Below are positions 50,614 through 59,517 of a DNA stretch of 64,000 nt, in pieces. Below the pieces are notes generated by a model that was not told the DNA's origin, did not search any database, and was given only the letters and a program-made list of their open reading frames with translations. The DNA comes from Thermoplasmata archaeon (GTDB lineage: Archaea > Thermoplasmatota > Thermoplasmata > Lutacidiplasmatales > UBA184). The position numbers and the translations under genes were made by a program. Position 1 is the first letter of the stretch. Each line of letters begins with the position of its first letter. The DNA lies in the NCBI GenBank assembly GCA_022750435.1, contig JAKIVS010000004.1, forward strand, positions 56,573 to 120,572. Direction: 5' to 3'.

Positions 50614-50767
50614 GCTTCGCCCAGTCGTAGCGGCGGCGGGTCGTCGTGTTGCCGAACCCGCAGGAGGCGCACACGCCCTTCTGCCGGTGGTAGGAGTGCG
50701 AACCGCAGCGCCGGCACCGGATGTGGACAATCTTGCCGCCGCGCTGGGACGGTGTTCCCTTACCCAT
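50603..50767 (-). CDS. rpl37e: 50S ribosomal protein L37e
   Basis: 54 residues. MGKGTPSQRGGKIVHIRCRRCG start and CASCGFGNTTTRRRYDWAKLKR end are diagnostic. A zinc finger is formed by Cys18/Cys21 and Cys33/Cys36. Sits 20 bases after the LSm gene, the usual archaeal LSm-L37e pair. Confidence 0.97.
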   Translation of the reverse strand: MGKGTPSQRGGKIVHIRCRRCGSHSYHRQKGVCASCGFGNTTTRRRYDWAKLKR

Positions 50768-50787
50768 GTTCGCCTCCGGTTCGCTGC

Positions 50788-51000
50788 CTACGGGGAGATG
50801 TACACAACGCTGTCGCCGCGCACCAGGGTGAGTCCGGTGTGGGGCGTCGTCACGTCCTCGACGACCTCGTCGGCCCCGGTCAGCACCAGGTTCAGGTGCT
50901 GGTCGACGGCTTCGAGGACCCCTCGGAACGACCGTCCACCCTTCGTCTCCACCAAGACACGCTTGTGGAGGCTCTGCTGGAGGACGTCGAGAGGCTTCAT
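50788..51000 (-). CDS. Archaeal Sm-like protein (LSm)
   Basis: 70 residues. Sm1 motif in KRVLVETKGGRSFRGVLEAVDQHLNLVL and Sm2 in LTLVRGDSVVYISP (the I-R-G-x-x-V core appears as VRGDSVV). Forms a ring binding U-rich RNA. The ATG overlaps the stop of the upstream P-loop kinase gene by four bases and L37e follows, so the three are one transcript. Confidence 0.95.
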   Translation of the reverse strand: MKPLDVLQQSLHKRVLVETKGGRSFRGVLEAVDQHLNLVLTGADEVVEDVTTPHTGLTLVRGDSVVYISP

Positions 51001-51743
51001 CGGCGGGGAGGCCGGCGAGACCGGGCTCGGTTCTTAACGATTTCCGTACCGGCCGAGGGCCGTCGGCGAGCCGCCTCCCGGAGGCGGGCCACAAGCAGCC
51101 GACGCGCGAGACGCGGGGCCGGCCGGGCGAGGGCGGTCCTGAGCCGCTCGGCGCCCGTGGACGGGGAGCCTCGGGAGGGAAGGAGGGCGACCGACCCGCC
51201 CGAGCGTTCGGCGATCCCCTCCCAGAACGCTCTCTCGAACCGCCCCACCTGCCAGTGCCGCGGCGCGAGCTCGGCCGGATGCTCGGCCCGCGAGAGGTTG
51301 GCCCGGGAGCGCAACGTGGCGTCCGAGGCGGTGAGATAGAGGACCCGATCCGGAACCGTGAGGCGTCCGGTCTCCAGGTCACGGACCACCTCCGTCACGA
51401 TCGCCCGTGCGGCGGAGGCGTACCTCCCGTCCCCCGCCGCCATGCCGAGAGCGTAGGTGGCGGCTCCGACGGGCCCGGTGTCGAGCAGAACATCGACTCC
51501 CTTCCGCCGAAGTCGCTCGGCGGTCCGGCATCTCCGCCGTTCCTCCCGCAGAAGCCGACGCTCGATGCGAAGGAGGTCGGCCGGGGCGACCACGCGTAGG
51601 CTGGGGGGCGGGTCGAGTCGAACCGCGGCCTCGCCAATGACCGTCCAGTCGGCCCGGTCGGCGAGGAGGCGCGAGACCGTGGTCTTCCCCACCGCCGAGG
51701 GGCCCTCGAGGGCGACGACCCGGCCGTCTCCGCGCGCGGGCAC
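50997..51743 (-). CDS. P-loop kinase of the thymidylate-kinase-like class
   Basis: 248 residues. Walker A GPSAVGKTTVSRLLAD near residue 14 and a basic lid-like region RRLLREERRRCRTAERLRRKG; LLDTGPVGAATYALGM and a strand PDRVLYLTASDATLRSRANLSR follow, like NMP-kinase relatives. The C-terminal ~70 residues are Arg/Ala-rich. Substrate cannot be assigned; deoxynucleotide or small-molecule phosphorylation is possible. Divergent from folP. Confidence 0.68.
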   Translation of the reverse strand: MPARGDGRVVALEGPSAVGKTTVSRLLADRADWTVIGEAAVRLDPPPSLRVVAPADLLRIERRLLREERRRCRTAERLRRKGVDVLLDTGPVGAATYALGMAAGDGRYASAARAIVTEVVRDLETGRLTVPDRVLYLTASDATLRSRANLSRAEHPAELAPRHWQVGRFERAFWEGIAERSGGSVALLPSRGSPSTGAERLRTALARPAPRLARRLLVARLREAARRRPSAGTEIVKNRARSRRPPRR

Positions 51744-51817
51744 CGGTCGGCCACCGGCCGTTCGGTCAAGAGGCCGACGGTCGGCGACGTTTTCTCGGGG
51801 TCGACGTCTCGAAGGTC

Positions 51818-53098
51818 GTGGAGAGCGCCTCCGCCAGCGCCCGCGCGGCCGTCGCGAAGCACCGCGTTCGGGTCCTGCAGGTCGAGGAACTCGCGGAGAT
51901 CGCGCGGGAGCTCGAGCGGACCGAGTCGGACCCGGAAGGCGTCGCCCTGATCGCTCGGAAGGGCCGAACGCTGCTCGTCCAGGTGCAGGACGTGTCGCTG
52001 AAGGCGTCGCCGCTCCTCAAGCAGGAGTTCCTCGCCGCCGGAGGAGATGCGGCGCACGCCCGTGGGATCGCGGACCATACCGTCCAACGCTCCAACGTGG
52101 TCCTCGCCGCAACGCTCGGCCAGTACCGGCGGGCCATCCCGAAGCTCGAACGTCAACCGTTCCATTTGGGGGAGGTCGGACGGGCCGTGGAGGCGGCGAT
52201 CGCGAACTTCTCGCGACGCTCGCCCCGCATCGTCCGCGGTGCCCACCGTTCCGTCGTTCTCGGAGACCGCCCCAAGGTGATGGGGGTGCTCAACATCACG
52301 CCGGATTCGTTCTCCGACGGGGGTCGCTTCCTCGCTCCCGCCGACGCCGTCGCCCACGCCGAGCGGCTCGCCGCCGAGGGCGCGGAGGTGATCGATGTGG
52401 GTGCCGAATCGACACGGCCGGGAGCGGGGGAGGTGAGCGTCGAGGCCGAGTGGACGCGTCTCGCCCCGGTCCTGTCGACGCTCCACGGACGGCTCACTAT
52501 TCCCATCTCCGTCGACACCCGCCACCCCGAGGTCGCCCGCCGGGCGATCGAGGCGGGGGCCGATTGGGTGAACGACGTCGGTGGTCTCCGCGAGGCGGAG
52601 ATGCGCCGGGTCGTCTCCGGTAGCGCCGCCGCGGTCGTGGTCATGCACATGCGGGGAGACCCCTCCACGATGCAATCGAACACCGCCTACGTGGACGTCC
52701 GCGACGAGGTGTACGGGAGCCTCGCCCGCGCGACGGAGCAGGCGATCTCGGACGGGATCGCCCCGGAGAAGATCCTCATCGACCCTGGGCTTGGCTTCGG
52801 GAAGAGCGGGGTGCAGAGCCTCGAGCTCCTGGAGCACGTCGGGGAGTTCCGGTCCCTTGGCTACCCGGTGGTCGTGGGGGCCTCGCGGAAATCGTTCCTC
52901 GGCGCGGTGACCGGGGACCGACCGGTCGACGACCGGGAGGAGGCGAGCCTCGCCGCCGCGGTCATCGCCGGCCTCCGGGGAGCCGAGCTCGTTCGGGCGC
53001 ACGACGTCCGAGCGACGGTTCGCGGCCTCGCGGTCGTCCACGCGGCGCGAACGGCGGGAGTCGGCGCCGCCCGGGAGCCGCCTCTGCCTCCGGAGTGA
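51818..53098 (+). CDS. folP: Dihydropteroate synthase with N-terminal extension
   Basis: 426 residues. The C-terminal ~270 residues are a complete DHPS TIM barrel: VMGVLNITPDSFSDGG, GAEVIDVGAESTRPGA, SVDTRHPEVARRAIEAGADWVNDVGG, VVMHMRGDPSTMQ and IDPGLGFGKS. The first ~150 residues (LKQEFLAAGGDAAHARG..., HTVQRSNVVLAATLGQY) form an extra domain that I recall from some bacterial DHPS proteins such as those of deltaproteobacteria; role unknown. Makes 7,8-dihydropteroate or an archaeal pterin analogue. The stop overlaps the GTG of the next kinase. Confidence 0.92.
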   Translation: MESASASARAAVAKHRVRVLQVEELAEIARELERTESDPEGVALIARKGRTLLVQVQDVSLKASPLLKQEFLAAGGDAAHARGIADHTVQRSNVVLAATLGQYRRAIPKLERQPFHLGEVGRAVEAAIANFSRRSPRIVRGAHRSVVLGDRPKVMGVLNITPDSFSDGGRFLAPADAVAHAERLAAEGAEVIDVGAESTRPGAGEVSVEAEWTRLAPVLSTLHGRLTIPISVDTRHPEVARRAIEAGADWVNDVGGLREAEMRRVVSGSAAAVVVMHMRGDPSTMQSNTAYVDVRDEVYGSLARATEQAISDGIAPEKILIDPGLGFGKSGVQSLELLEHVGEFRSLGYPVVVGASRKSFLGAVTGDRPVDDREEASLAAAVIAGLRGAELVRAHDVRATVRGLAVVHAARTAGVGAAREPPLPPE

Positions 53099-53664
53099 GC
53101 CGAGACGTGGTCGCCCGGCGGCCGGTCCCAAGAGCGCTCGCTGCCGTGATCCGGGGGCCCCTCGGGATTGGCAAGACGACCGTGGCCCAGCGGCTCGCCG
53201 CCTCGCTCCGGGGAGCATGGATCTCCGTGGACGCCATCCTGGAGGAGCACGATCTCGAGCAGTGGGAAGACGGATACATTTCCGAGCAATCGTTCCTCCG
53301 CTCGAATGCGTTCGTCGTCGGACGCGCGGCCGGCTGGCTTGCCAAGGGGCCCCCGGTGGTCGTCGACGGAAACTTCTACTGGAAGTCGCAGGTCGAGGAC
53401 CTCGTCCGCCGTCTCCCGGTCCCCACCTTCGTGTTCACCCTCCAGGCTCCTCTCGCCGTGTGCCTCGAGCGCGACGCCCACCGGGAACGTCCCTTCGGGG
53501 AACAGTCGACGCGCGACGTCTACCGGAAGGTCACGTCGTTCGAGTGCGGAATCCCCGTCGACGCGACTCGGCCGCTCCGGACGATCGTGGCGGACCTGAG
53601 CGCCCAATTGCGCGCGAACGCGACTACTTCTCGAGCGGTTCGGGCGCGTCGATCTCGAGGATGA
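53095..53664 (+). CDS. Small P-loop kinase (AAA_33-like)
   Basis: 189 residues, GTG start overlapping folP (GTGA). Walker A GPLGIGKTTVAQRLAAS near residue 21, then a DAILEEHDLEQWEDGYISEQSF region, VVVDGNFYWKSQVEDLV and a lid-like RDAHRERPFGEQSTRDVYRKV. The pattern is a nucleotide or sugar kinase of the gluconate/AAA_33 group. Substrate unknown; coupling to folP may mean only co-expression. Confidence 0.72.
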   Translation: MSRDVVARRPVPRALAAVIRGPLGIGKTTVAQRLAASLRGAWISVDAILEEHDLEQWEDGYISEQSFLRSNAFVVGRAAGWLAKGPPVVVDGNFYWKSQVEDLVRRLPVPTFVFTLQAPLAVCLERDAHRERPFGEQSTRDVYRKVTSFECGIPVDATRPLRTIVADLSAQLRANATTSRAVRARRSRG

Positions 53665-53794
53665 GCGAGCCGACGTAGTTGCACTGGAGGCAGTGGTAGA
53701 CCTGCCCCGTGATCAGCCCCGCCTCGAAGATCAGGCGGTCGGACTGGCACTGCGGGCAGATTTTGATCTTCTTATGCTCCGGGCGCCGCCGCAT
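53624..53794 (-). CDS. 56-residue zinc-ribbon protein downstream of gyrA
   Basis: [23 protein letters not shown]... with CPQC and CLQC knuckles 18 residues apart and a clean beta pattern ([22 protein letters not shown]). The ATG lies 23 bases inside the gyrA 3' end in another frame, and the stop overlaps the convergent kinase. Cys spacing and coupling make it convincing in spite of its length. Possibly a DNA- or protein-binding accessory; unknown. Confidence 0.72.
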   Translation of the reverse strand: MRRRPEHKKIKICPQCQSDRLIFEAGLITGQVYHCLQCNYVGSLILEIDAPEPLEK

Positions 53795-56396
53795 CGTCGT
53801 CCTCCTCGTCGTCGGACTCCTCGACGTCCGCCTCGACCTCCGGCGTGGTGGTCGCCTCCGGCGCGGGGGAGTCGGGGTCGGCGTCGTCCGAGGGTCCCAA
53901 GTCGACCTTCGCCTCGCCGTTGACTTCCAGGCCGGCGGGGAGGACCAGCGCGTCCTTCACGGAGTCTCCCTCGTCGAGCCGCATGATCCGCACCCCCATC
54001 GTGTTCCGCCCCTGGGCGCGGATCCCCTTGACGGCCATGCGGATCGTGACGCCCTTCTGGGTGGTCACGAGGATCTCGTCGCCCTCGCCGACGGGCAGGA
54101 CGGCGACGACGCCGCCGTTGCGGCCGCCGGTGCGGATCGTCCGCACGCCCTTCGCGCCGCGCTTCGTCTCCCGGTAGTCGGTCGTCTGCGAGCGCTTGCC
54201 GAAGCCGGTGGAGGTGATCGTGAGCAGGAACGGCCGCTCGCCCCGGACCGGCGCCATCGTGACGACGTAGTCGTCCTTCGTGTCGGTCATCCGCGCGCCG
54301 ATGACGCCGTACGTCGCACGGCCCATCCTCCGGATCTCGGAGAGCGCGAACCGGACCAGTTGGCCGGAGTGCGTCGCCAGGATCGCCTCCCGGTCCTCGG
54401 GGGTGACGAGCGCCACGTCGACGAGCTCGTCGCCTTCGTCGAGGAGGACCGCCTGGATGCCGTTCGTGCGGATGTTCTGGAACAGGTCGAGCCCGGTCCG
54501 CTTGACGATCCCCTTGCGGCTCGCGAAGAGGAGCGAAGCGTCGGTGGCGAGGTCGCGGAGCGGGAGCAGGGTCTGGACCTTCTCGCCGTCCTTCAGCTTC
54601 GGCAGGAGGTTGATGACCGCCTTGCCGCGCGAGTGGCGGCTCCCTTCCGGGAGCTCGTACGCCTTCAGCCGGTAGACGCGGCCGAGGGTGGTGAAGAACA
54701 GGACGTTGTCGTGGGTGCGGGTCGCGAACGTCTGGATGACGTAGTCCTCCTCCTTCGTCTCCATCTGGACGAGGCCGCGGCCGCCGCGGTGCTGGCGCCG
54801 GTACTGGTCGAGCGGGAGGCGCTTGATGTAGCCGTCCCGGGTGACGAGGACGACGACGTCGGAGTCCGGGATCAGGTCTTCGAGCGTCCGCTCGGTGAAC
54901 GCCGGGACGATCTGCGTCCGGCGTGCGTCGCCGAACTGCTCCTTCAGGAGCTTGAGCTCCTCCGCGATGAGGAGGTCGAGCTCCTTCGGCGAGGCGAGGA
55001 TCTCCTTCAGGCGCTTGATGAGCGCCTCCTTCTCGGCCGCCTCCTTCTGGACGGACTCGCGCTCGAGCGCGGTGAGGCGCGAGAGGCGCATGTCGAGGAT
55101 CGCCTTCGCCTGCTCCGAGGAGAGCAGGAACTTCCCCATCAGCGACTGCTCGGCGGCGGGCACGTCCTTCGAGCGTCGGATGATCCGGATCACCTCGTCG
55201 ATGTGGTCGATGGCGGTGAGGAACCCTTCGAGGAGGTGGAGCCGTTCGCTCGCCTTGCGGAGGTCGAACTCCGAGCGCTTCGTGACGATGCGGCGCCGGT
55301 GCGCGAGGTGGGCCTCCAGGAGGCCCTTCAACGATAGCACCCGCGGCTGGCCGGCGACGATGCAGAGATTGATCACGCCGAAGCTGGTCTCGAGCGGCGT
55401 GTGCTCGTAGACCCGGTTGAGCACGATCTCGGGTTGCGCGTCGCGGCGCAGCTCGAGGACAACCGAGGTCCCGTGCCGGTCCGACTCGTCGCGGAGGTCC
55501 GTGATCCCGTCGAGGCGCTTGGTCTTGACGAGGTCGGCGATCAGCTGGAGGAGCGTGGTCTTGTTGACCTCGTACGGGATCTCCGTGATCACGATCTCGC
55601 TGCGCCCGTCGCGCTCCCGCGGCTCGGCCTTGCCCCGGAGCCGCAGCGTTCCGCGCCCGGTCTCGTACGCCTCCCGGATCCCGGTCGAGGCCGCGAGGTA
55701 GCCGCCGGTCGGGAAGTCCGGTCCGGGGAGTACGGCCATGATCTCGTCCAGGGTCGCTTCCGGTTTCCAGAGCACGAGCGTGAGCGCGTCGACGACCTCG
55801 GAGAGGTTGTGCGGCGGCATGTTCGTCGCCATGCCGACGGCGATCCCGGCGGAGCCGTTGATCAGAAGGTTCGGGACTTTCGAGGGCAGGAGGAGCGGCT
55901 CCTTCAGCGAGCCGTCGAAGTTGTCGCCCCAGTCGACGGTCTCCTTCTCGAGGTCCTGGAGCATCTCCTCGGCGAGCTTGGAGAGCCGGGCCTCGGTGTA
56001 CCGCATCGCGGCCGCCGTGTCCCCGTCGATCGAGCCGAAGTTCCCTTGCCCGTCGATGAGCGGGTAGCGGAGGGAGAACGTCTGCGCCATCCGGACGAGC
56101 GCGTCGTAGACCGAGAGGTCGCCGTGCGGGTGGTACTTCCCGAGGACGTCACCGACCGTGCGCGCGGACTTGCGGAACGCCTTGTCGTGGGTCGCCCCGG
56201 ACTCCCACATCGACCAGAGGATCCGGCGGTGGACCGGTTTCAGGCCGTCCTGGCTGTACGGGAGCGCCCGGCCGATGATGACGCTCATGGCGTAGTCGAT
56301 GTACGAGCGGTGCATCTCCCGCTCCACGGGGTGGTCGCGGACCCGCTCCACCGTCGGCGGCACGGGCGGTGTCGTGCTCTCGGCGGGGGGACTCAT
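53772..56396 (-). CDS. gyrA: DNA gyrase subunit A
   Basis: 874 residues. Bacterial-type type IIA topoisomerase subunit, common in several euryarchaeal groups including Thermoplasmatota. The winged-helix block [36 protein letters not shown] and [22 protein letters not shown] contain the catalytic Tyr in RYTEARL. The GyrA box appears as QHRGGRG, needed for wrapping and negative supercoiling. A ~40-residue acidic tail ([20 protein letters not shown]) ends the protein. ATG at 56396 overlaps the DHH gene by four bases. gyrB is not in the window. Confidence 0.96.
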   Translation of the reverse strand: MSPPAESTTPPVPPTVERVRDHPVEREMHRSYIDYAMSVIIGRALPYSQDGLKPVHRRILWSMWESGATHDKAFRKSARTVGDVLGKYHPHGDLSVYDALVRMAQTFSLRYPLIDGQGNFGSIDGDTAAAMRYTEARLSKLAEEMLQDLEKETVDWGDNFDGSLKEPLLLPSKVPNLLINGSAGIAVGMATNMPPHNLSEVVDALTLVLWKPEATLDEIMAVLPGPDFPTGGYLAASTGIREAYETGRGTLRLRGKAEPRERDGRSEIVITEIPYEVNKTTLLQLIADLVKTKRLDGITDLRDESDRHGTSVVLELRRDAQPEIVLNRVYEHTPLETSFGVINLCIVAGQPRVLSLKGLLEAHLAHRRRIVTKRSEFDLRKASERLHLLEGFLTAIDHIDEVIRIIRRSKDVPAAEQSLMGKFLLSSEQAKAILDMRLSRLTALERESVQKEAAEKEALIKRLKEILASPKELDLLIAEELKLLKEQFGDARRTQIVPAFTERTLEDLIPDSDVVVLVTRDGYIKRLPLDQYRRQHRGGRGLVQMETKEEDYVIQTFATRTHDNVLFFTTLGRVYRLKAYELPEGSRHSRGKAVINLLPKLKDGEKVQTLLPLRDLATDASLLFASRKGIVKRTGLDLFQNIRTNGIQAVLLDEGDELVDVALVTPEDREAILATHSGQLVRFALSEIRRMGRATYGVIGARMTDTKDDYVVTMAPVRGERPFLLTITSTGFGKRSQTTDYRETKRGAKGVRTIRTGGRNGGVVAVLPVGEGDEILVTTQKGVTIRMAVKGIRAQGRNTMGVRIMRLDEGDSVKDALVLPAGLEVNGEAKVDLGPSDDADPDSPAPEATTTPEVEADVEESDDEEDDDAAAPGA

Positions 56397-57787
56397 GCGG
56401 AGGCTCCCTGGCGCGGAAGCTGCCGCGCGATCGTGTGGTCCGCGTGCGCGAGGAACCGGTCGCGGGCGTCGAGAGGAATCGTCGCGCCACTCGCCACCTT
56501 GTGGCCCCCACCTTCGCCTCCGACCGACTTCGCCGCGTCGCGGAGCGCGACCGCGAGGTCGAGCCCCTGGCTCACCAGCCACGTCGTTCCGCGGCCGGAG
56601 ATTTTCCACACGGTGCCGCCGTTCGAGAAGACGATCAGGGGTCGCGTCGGGTCGACGAGATAGTTCATCGCGAGACCTGCCTGCGTCCCCGCGTACGTCG
56701 TCTCGGCGCTCTCGAACCACTGGAGCGCGTCGAGGGAGTTAACGCCACCGTCCTCGACGCGGCGCATGCCGCCCAGGATCGTGGTGCGCCAGGCGATTTC
56801 GGCCGCCCGCCCGGCCTCCCAGGCGCTCGGATCTCCGAGCGCGAGGGCGACGCCGGTGCCGGGAGCGGAGGCGCGTCCGAGGGCGTTCTGCCAGTTGGAG
56901 AGTTCCTCGGCATCGACCCCGAGGGAGGGGAGCAGGTACCGTTCGCGCCGGAGGGTCTCGCAGAACTCCGGTCGCACGCCCTGCTGCACGAGACGGGTCA
57001 GGAGCGCTTGGTGGAGATGCTTCTCCCCGTCGGCGTCGAGCGAGTCCGTGCCGTGCTTCGGGTCGAGTCCGAGTTTCTGCAGGAACGGAGCGACGGCCTC
57101 GGGTCGTCCCGAGAGTCCCTTCACGTACGGGTCGATCGACCGCACGACGGCCTCCCCGAGCGTGGGGCCGAACAGCGCGAGGCCGGAGCGCTTCTGGACG
57201 AGGGAGCGCCGGACCGCCTCGTCGACGAGGGTCGCGTTGAGCCCCGAGAATCCGCCGACGTGCTGCCGGTCGGCGATCGCCCCGGAGAGCCCCCACGGGG
57301 CGTTGTCCCAGTTGATCGGGTCAAGGAACACGGAGAACAGCCAGCTGAGGGTAGCCGCGCACATCTCGCGCATGCCGTCGACGCCCCAGTCGACCGGCGT
57401 GACGAGGGCGACGTGGTCGGGGAGCTTCGGTGGGTTCGGCGCCCCCTCGTACTGGTGGTGGTCGAGGACGATCACCGGGTGGTGGTGCGGGGGGTACAGG
57501 TCGAGCCAGCTCGCGCCCGTGTCCACGACGAGGACCGGGCCGTGGGTCCCCTCGAGGAGCGAGCGCATCTTCTCCCGCTCGACTCCTTGCAAGGGCGTGG
57601 CGTACGGCGGGTAGCCGAGCCGCTCGAGCATGCGGAGGAGCGAGGAGGCGCTCGCGATCCCATCGCCGTCGTAGTGGTAGACGACCCGCCAGCGACCGGG
57701 GTGGGCGAGCAGCAACTCGCGCGCCTTGGTGAACTCCCGGCCGTACGCCGGATTCGCGACGAAACCGTCGGGCCCCGAGGGCATCAC
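56393..57787 (-). CDS. DHH/DHHA1 phosphoesterase (RecJ/GAN-like)
   Basis: 464 residues. Motifs: [17 protein letters not shown] (Asp-x-Asp of motif I), [10 protein letters not shown] (motif II), [11 protein letters not shown] (the DHH motif) and the DHHA1 C-terminus [23 protein letters not shown]. Archaeal relatives include the GINS-associated nuclease RecJ/GAN, usually beside rps15 as here. 5'-3' exonuclease on single-stranded DNA or RNA fits. Overlaps S15 and gyrA by four bases each. Confidence 0.87.
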   Translation of the reverse strand: MMPSGPDGFVANPAYGREFTKARELLLAHPGRWRVVYHYDGDGIASASSLLRMLERLGYPPYATPLQGVEREKMRSLLEGTHGPVLVVDTGASWLDLYPPHHHPVIVLDHHQYEGAPNPPKLPDHVALVTPVDWGVDGMREMCAATLSWLFSVFLDPINWDNAPWGLSGAIADRQHVGGFSGLNATLVDEAVRRSLVQKRSGLALFGPTLGEAVVRSIDPYVKGLSGRPEAVAPFLQKLGLDPKHGTDSLDADGEKHLHQALLTRLVQQGVRPEFCETLRRERYLLPSLGVDAEELSNWQNALGRASAPGTGVALALGDPSAWEAGRAAEIAWRTTILGGMRRVEDGGVNSLDALQWFESAETTYAGTQAGLAMNYLVDPTRPLIVFSNGGTVWKISGRGTTWLVSQGLDLAVALRDAAKSVGGEGGGHKVASGATIPLDARDRFLAHADHTIARQLPRQGASA

Positions 57788-58239
57788 TCCACCTGGAGGA
57801 CCGCGGTGGCGGACGTGTACCGCCAGTCCTCCGGGAGAAGCTTGTGGCGCTTGTAGTAGAGCGCGAGGCGCCGGATCCGGGCCTCCATGAGATTGAGCCC
57901 GCGGCGGTTCGAGAGGTCCTTCTTGTTCGTGGCGAGGTGGCGCTGCAGGTGGACGACGCGCTTCAGGAGCGCCTGGAGGTCGCCGGGGATCTCCGGGGCA
58001 ACGCCGGCCGCCGCAAGTAGCGGGGTCATCCGCTGGCCGACGAGGGCGCGGACCGAGGGAACGCCGTGCGAATCGCGCAGGATGGCGCCGACCTGGGCGG
58101 GCGAGACGCCCGTCTTGGCCAGCCGGACCGCCTCTTCGACCACCTCGGCCTTGTCGAGGGTGGCGAACTCCGGTGCCCGAACGGGGTAGGGCCGGTGCGA
58201 GCCGGCGCGCCCCTTGTGTCCGGAGTGAATTCGGGACAT
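57784..58239 (-). CDS. rps15: 30S ribosomal protein S15
   Basis: 151 residues from ATG 58239 (MSRIHSGHKGRAGSHRPY). Archaeal/eukaryal S15 (S13e) features: VRLAKTGVSPAQVGAILRDSHGVPSVRALVG and HLATNKKDLSNRRGLNLMEARIRRLALYYKR. An in-frame GTG four codons earlier is less likely because a TATA box sits 26 bases before the ATG, predicting a leaderless mRNA. Heads the rps15-DHH-gyrA operon. Confidence 0.95.
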   Translation of the reverse strand: MSRIHSGHKGRAGSHRPYPVRAPEFATLDKAEVVEEAVRLAKTGVSPAQVGAILRDSHGVPSVRALVGQRMTPLLAAAGVAPEIPGDLQALLKRVVHLQRHLATNKKDLSNRRGLNLMEARIRRLALYYKRHKLLPEDWRYTSATAVLQVE

Positions 58240-58260
58240 TCGCGCGACCACCCGGGTGCC

Positions 58261-58268
58261 CTACTTAA
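58261..58268 (-). promoter_or_regulatory. TATA box of rps15-DHH-gyrA operon
   Basis: TTAAGTAG on the minus strand, centred about 26 bases before the rps15 ATG; spacing places the start site on the ATG itself. Confidence 0.6.
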
Positions 58269-58311
58269 CAGTGACCGAGGGCGCGAGACCGGCGGCCGAA
58301 GAGTCTCGAAT

Positions 58312-58656
58312 CTAGCCGATTCGGTCGGAGGTCTGGATCGACTCCACGAGGAACTTCTTGCCCTCGGGCGTGATCTGGTAGCGCTGAGCGACCGCCCGCT
58401 GGCGCTGCCACGAATAGTCCGGTCCGCCCGCGGGGGAGACGAGGCCGTTGCGGAGGAGGAGGCCGAGGGCGAGGCCGAGCTTCACCGAGCCGTTGTCGAG
58501 GGCCCAGAAGTCGGAGAGCCGACGTTCGATCTCCGGTAGCTCGAGCGACTGCTCGGTCGACGCCCCCTCGTGCACCGTCTCGGCCTGGTTGAGCTGCTTC
58601 AGGATGGCGAGCAGCGTGGCGCGGACCGGGTCGGACTTGCCAGAAGGAGCGGGCAT
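58312..58656 (-). CDS. Winged-helix protein, paralogue 1
   Basis: 114 residues. Helical N-terminus (LLAILKQLNQAETV) and winged-helix features: LELPEIERRLSDFW, LGLALGLLLRNGLV and YQITPEGKKFLVESIQ, like PadR/MarR-type transcription regulators. It aligns throughout with the neighbouring gene (LLxxLKxLNQAE, FWAL, LLxNGLV, YxIT..GK..LV..I), so the two are tandem duplicates. A TATA box inside an imperfect inverted repeat precedes it, suggesting autoregulation. DNA binding inferred from fold only. Confidence 0.72.
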   Translation of the reverse strand: MPAPSGKSDPVRATLLAILKQLNQAETVHEGASTEQSLELPEIERRLSDFWALDNGSVKLGLALGLLLRNGLVSPAGGPDYSWQRQRAVAQRYQITPEGKKFLVESIQTSDRIG

Positions 58657-58674
58657 GGCGACCGAAAATACGCT

Positions 58675-58699
58675 CCGAAGGGGTACTTAGACCCCTCGG
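58675..58699 (-). promoter_or_regulatory. Inverted repeat overlapping TATA box of winged-helix gene 1
   Basis: CCGAAGGGGT and ACCCCTCGG flank ACTTAG (58685-58690); the arms match perfectly apart from one bulged A at 58678/58679. On the minus strand TCTAAGTA lies in the centre, about 30 bases before the ATG at 58656. A dimeric winged-helix regulator bound here would block TBP. Confidence 0.55.
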
Positions 58700-58741
58700 A
58701 AGCGTCCGTTCGCTCGGGGTCGCGCGAAAGACTCCGCCCGG

Positions 58742-59092
58742 TCAGCGGATTCGCTCGGTCTCCTCGATCTGGCGGACGAGGTAGGACTTCCCCAGCGTGG
58801 TGATGGTGTAGCGGGTCCCGAGGGTCCGCTTGCGGTCCCAGGCGTACTGGGGGTCGTCGCGTTCCCGGACAAGGCCGTTCTCGAGAAGGAGGCGCAGGGC
58901 CGCCTCCGCAGACGCCTCGTCGTCGCCCGGGTGGAGCGCCCAAAAGAGGCGCATCACCCGCTCGAGCTCGATCAGCTCCATCCCTTGGACGGGGGGACTT
59001 CGCTCCTCCTCGGCCTGGTTGAGGCGCTTCAGCACCTCCATGAGGGTCTCGTGGAACCGGTACGCGGACTCTTCGGCACTGAGCGCCCGCAT
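58742..59092 (-). CDS. Winged-helix protein, paralogue 2
   Basis: 116 residues from ATG 59092 (MRALSAEESAYRFHE); an earlier GTG-type frame start adds non-matching sequence. Shares the layout of paralogue 1: LMEVLKRLNQAEEER, ELERVMRLFWALHPG, AALRLLLENGLV, YTITTLGKSYLVRQIEETERIR. Roughly one third identical by eye. Divergent from the cysteine-rich gene at 59200, with about 107 bases shared upstream. Confidence 0.72.
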   Translation of the reverse strand: MRALSAEESAYRFHETLMEVLKRLNQAEEERSPPVQGMELIELERVMRLFWALHPGDDEASAEAALRLLLENGLVRERDDPQYAWDRKRTLGTRYTITTLGKSYLVRQIEETERIR

Positions 59093-59199
59093 CCGGGTGG
59101 GGAAAGTCCCCCTCGCCCAAAAGAGTGCGCACATCGCAGTTCTCGCCGGGCCGGCGGCCGGCCGGGACGTTTTATCCCCTGCCCCTCGTCCGAGTTCCG

Positions 59200-59508
59200 A
59201 TGTCCTGCACCTGCCGGAATCCTGCCCGATGCCCGGTGTGCAACACCCCCGTCCGGGTGCCGCTCTCCAACCTGGAGAGCGCCACGGGCGGCGCCCTCAT
59301 CGTCGACCGGTTCGCCCGCCGGGATTCTGCGACCAGCCGGGACGCCCTCTACCGGCTGATGCAGGGACATTGCCCGTGCCCGGGCTGCGGCAACACGATC
59401 AACTACAACCACAGCCGCACCTGCGTCTCGAACGCCCTCTCCTCCGCCGGAGTCCCCTCGCAGGAGCGCGAGGCGATCCTCGCCAAGATCACGTTCCCCG
59501 AAGGCTAA
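59200..59508 (+). CDS. Cysteine-rich zinc-binding protein
   Basis: 102 residues. Two Cys groups: MSCTCRNPARCPVCNTP at the N-terminus and HCPCPGCGNTINYNHSRTC in the middle, with a helical tail ALSSAGVPSQEREAILAKI. Probably two zinc sites. A TTTTATC box about 28 bases before the ATG predicts a leaderless mRNA. It precedes trpS by nine bases, so the two are co-transcribed. Unrecognised family; could assist tRNA or RNA binding, which is inference from the neighbour. Confidence 0.68.
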   Translation: MSCTCRNPARCPVCNTPVRVPLSNLESATGGALIVDRFARRDSATSRDALYRLMQGHCPCPGCGNTINYNHSRTCVSNALSSAGVPSQEREAILAKITFPEG

Positions 59509-59517
59509 GGGACGTTC

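Noticed and set aside
58290..58320. tRNA-like T-arm sequence (TCTCGAATCTAG)
   Set aside because: No matching acceptor or anticodon stems around it; no tRNA gene was found in the window.
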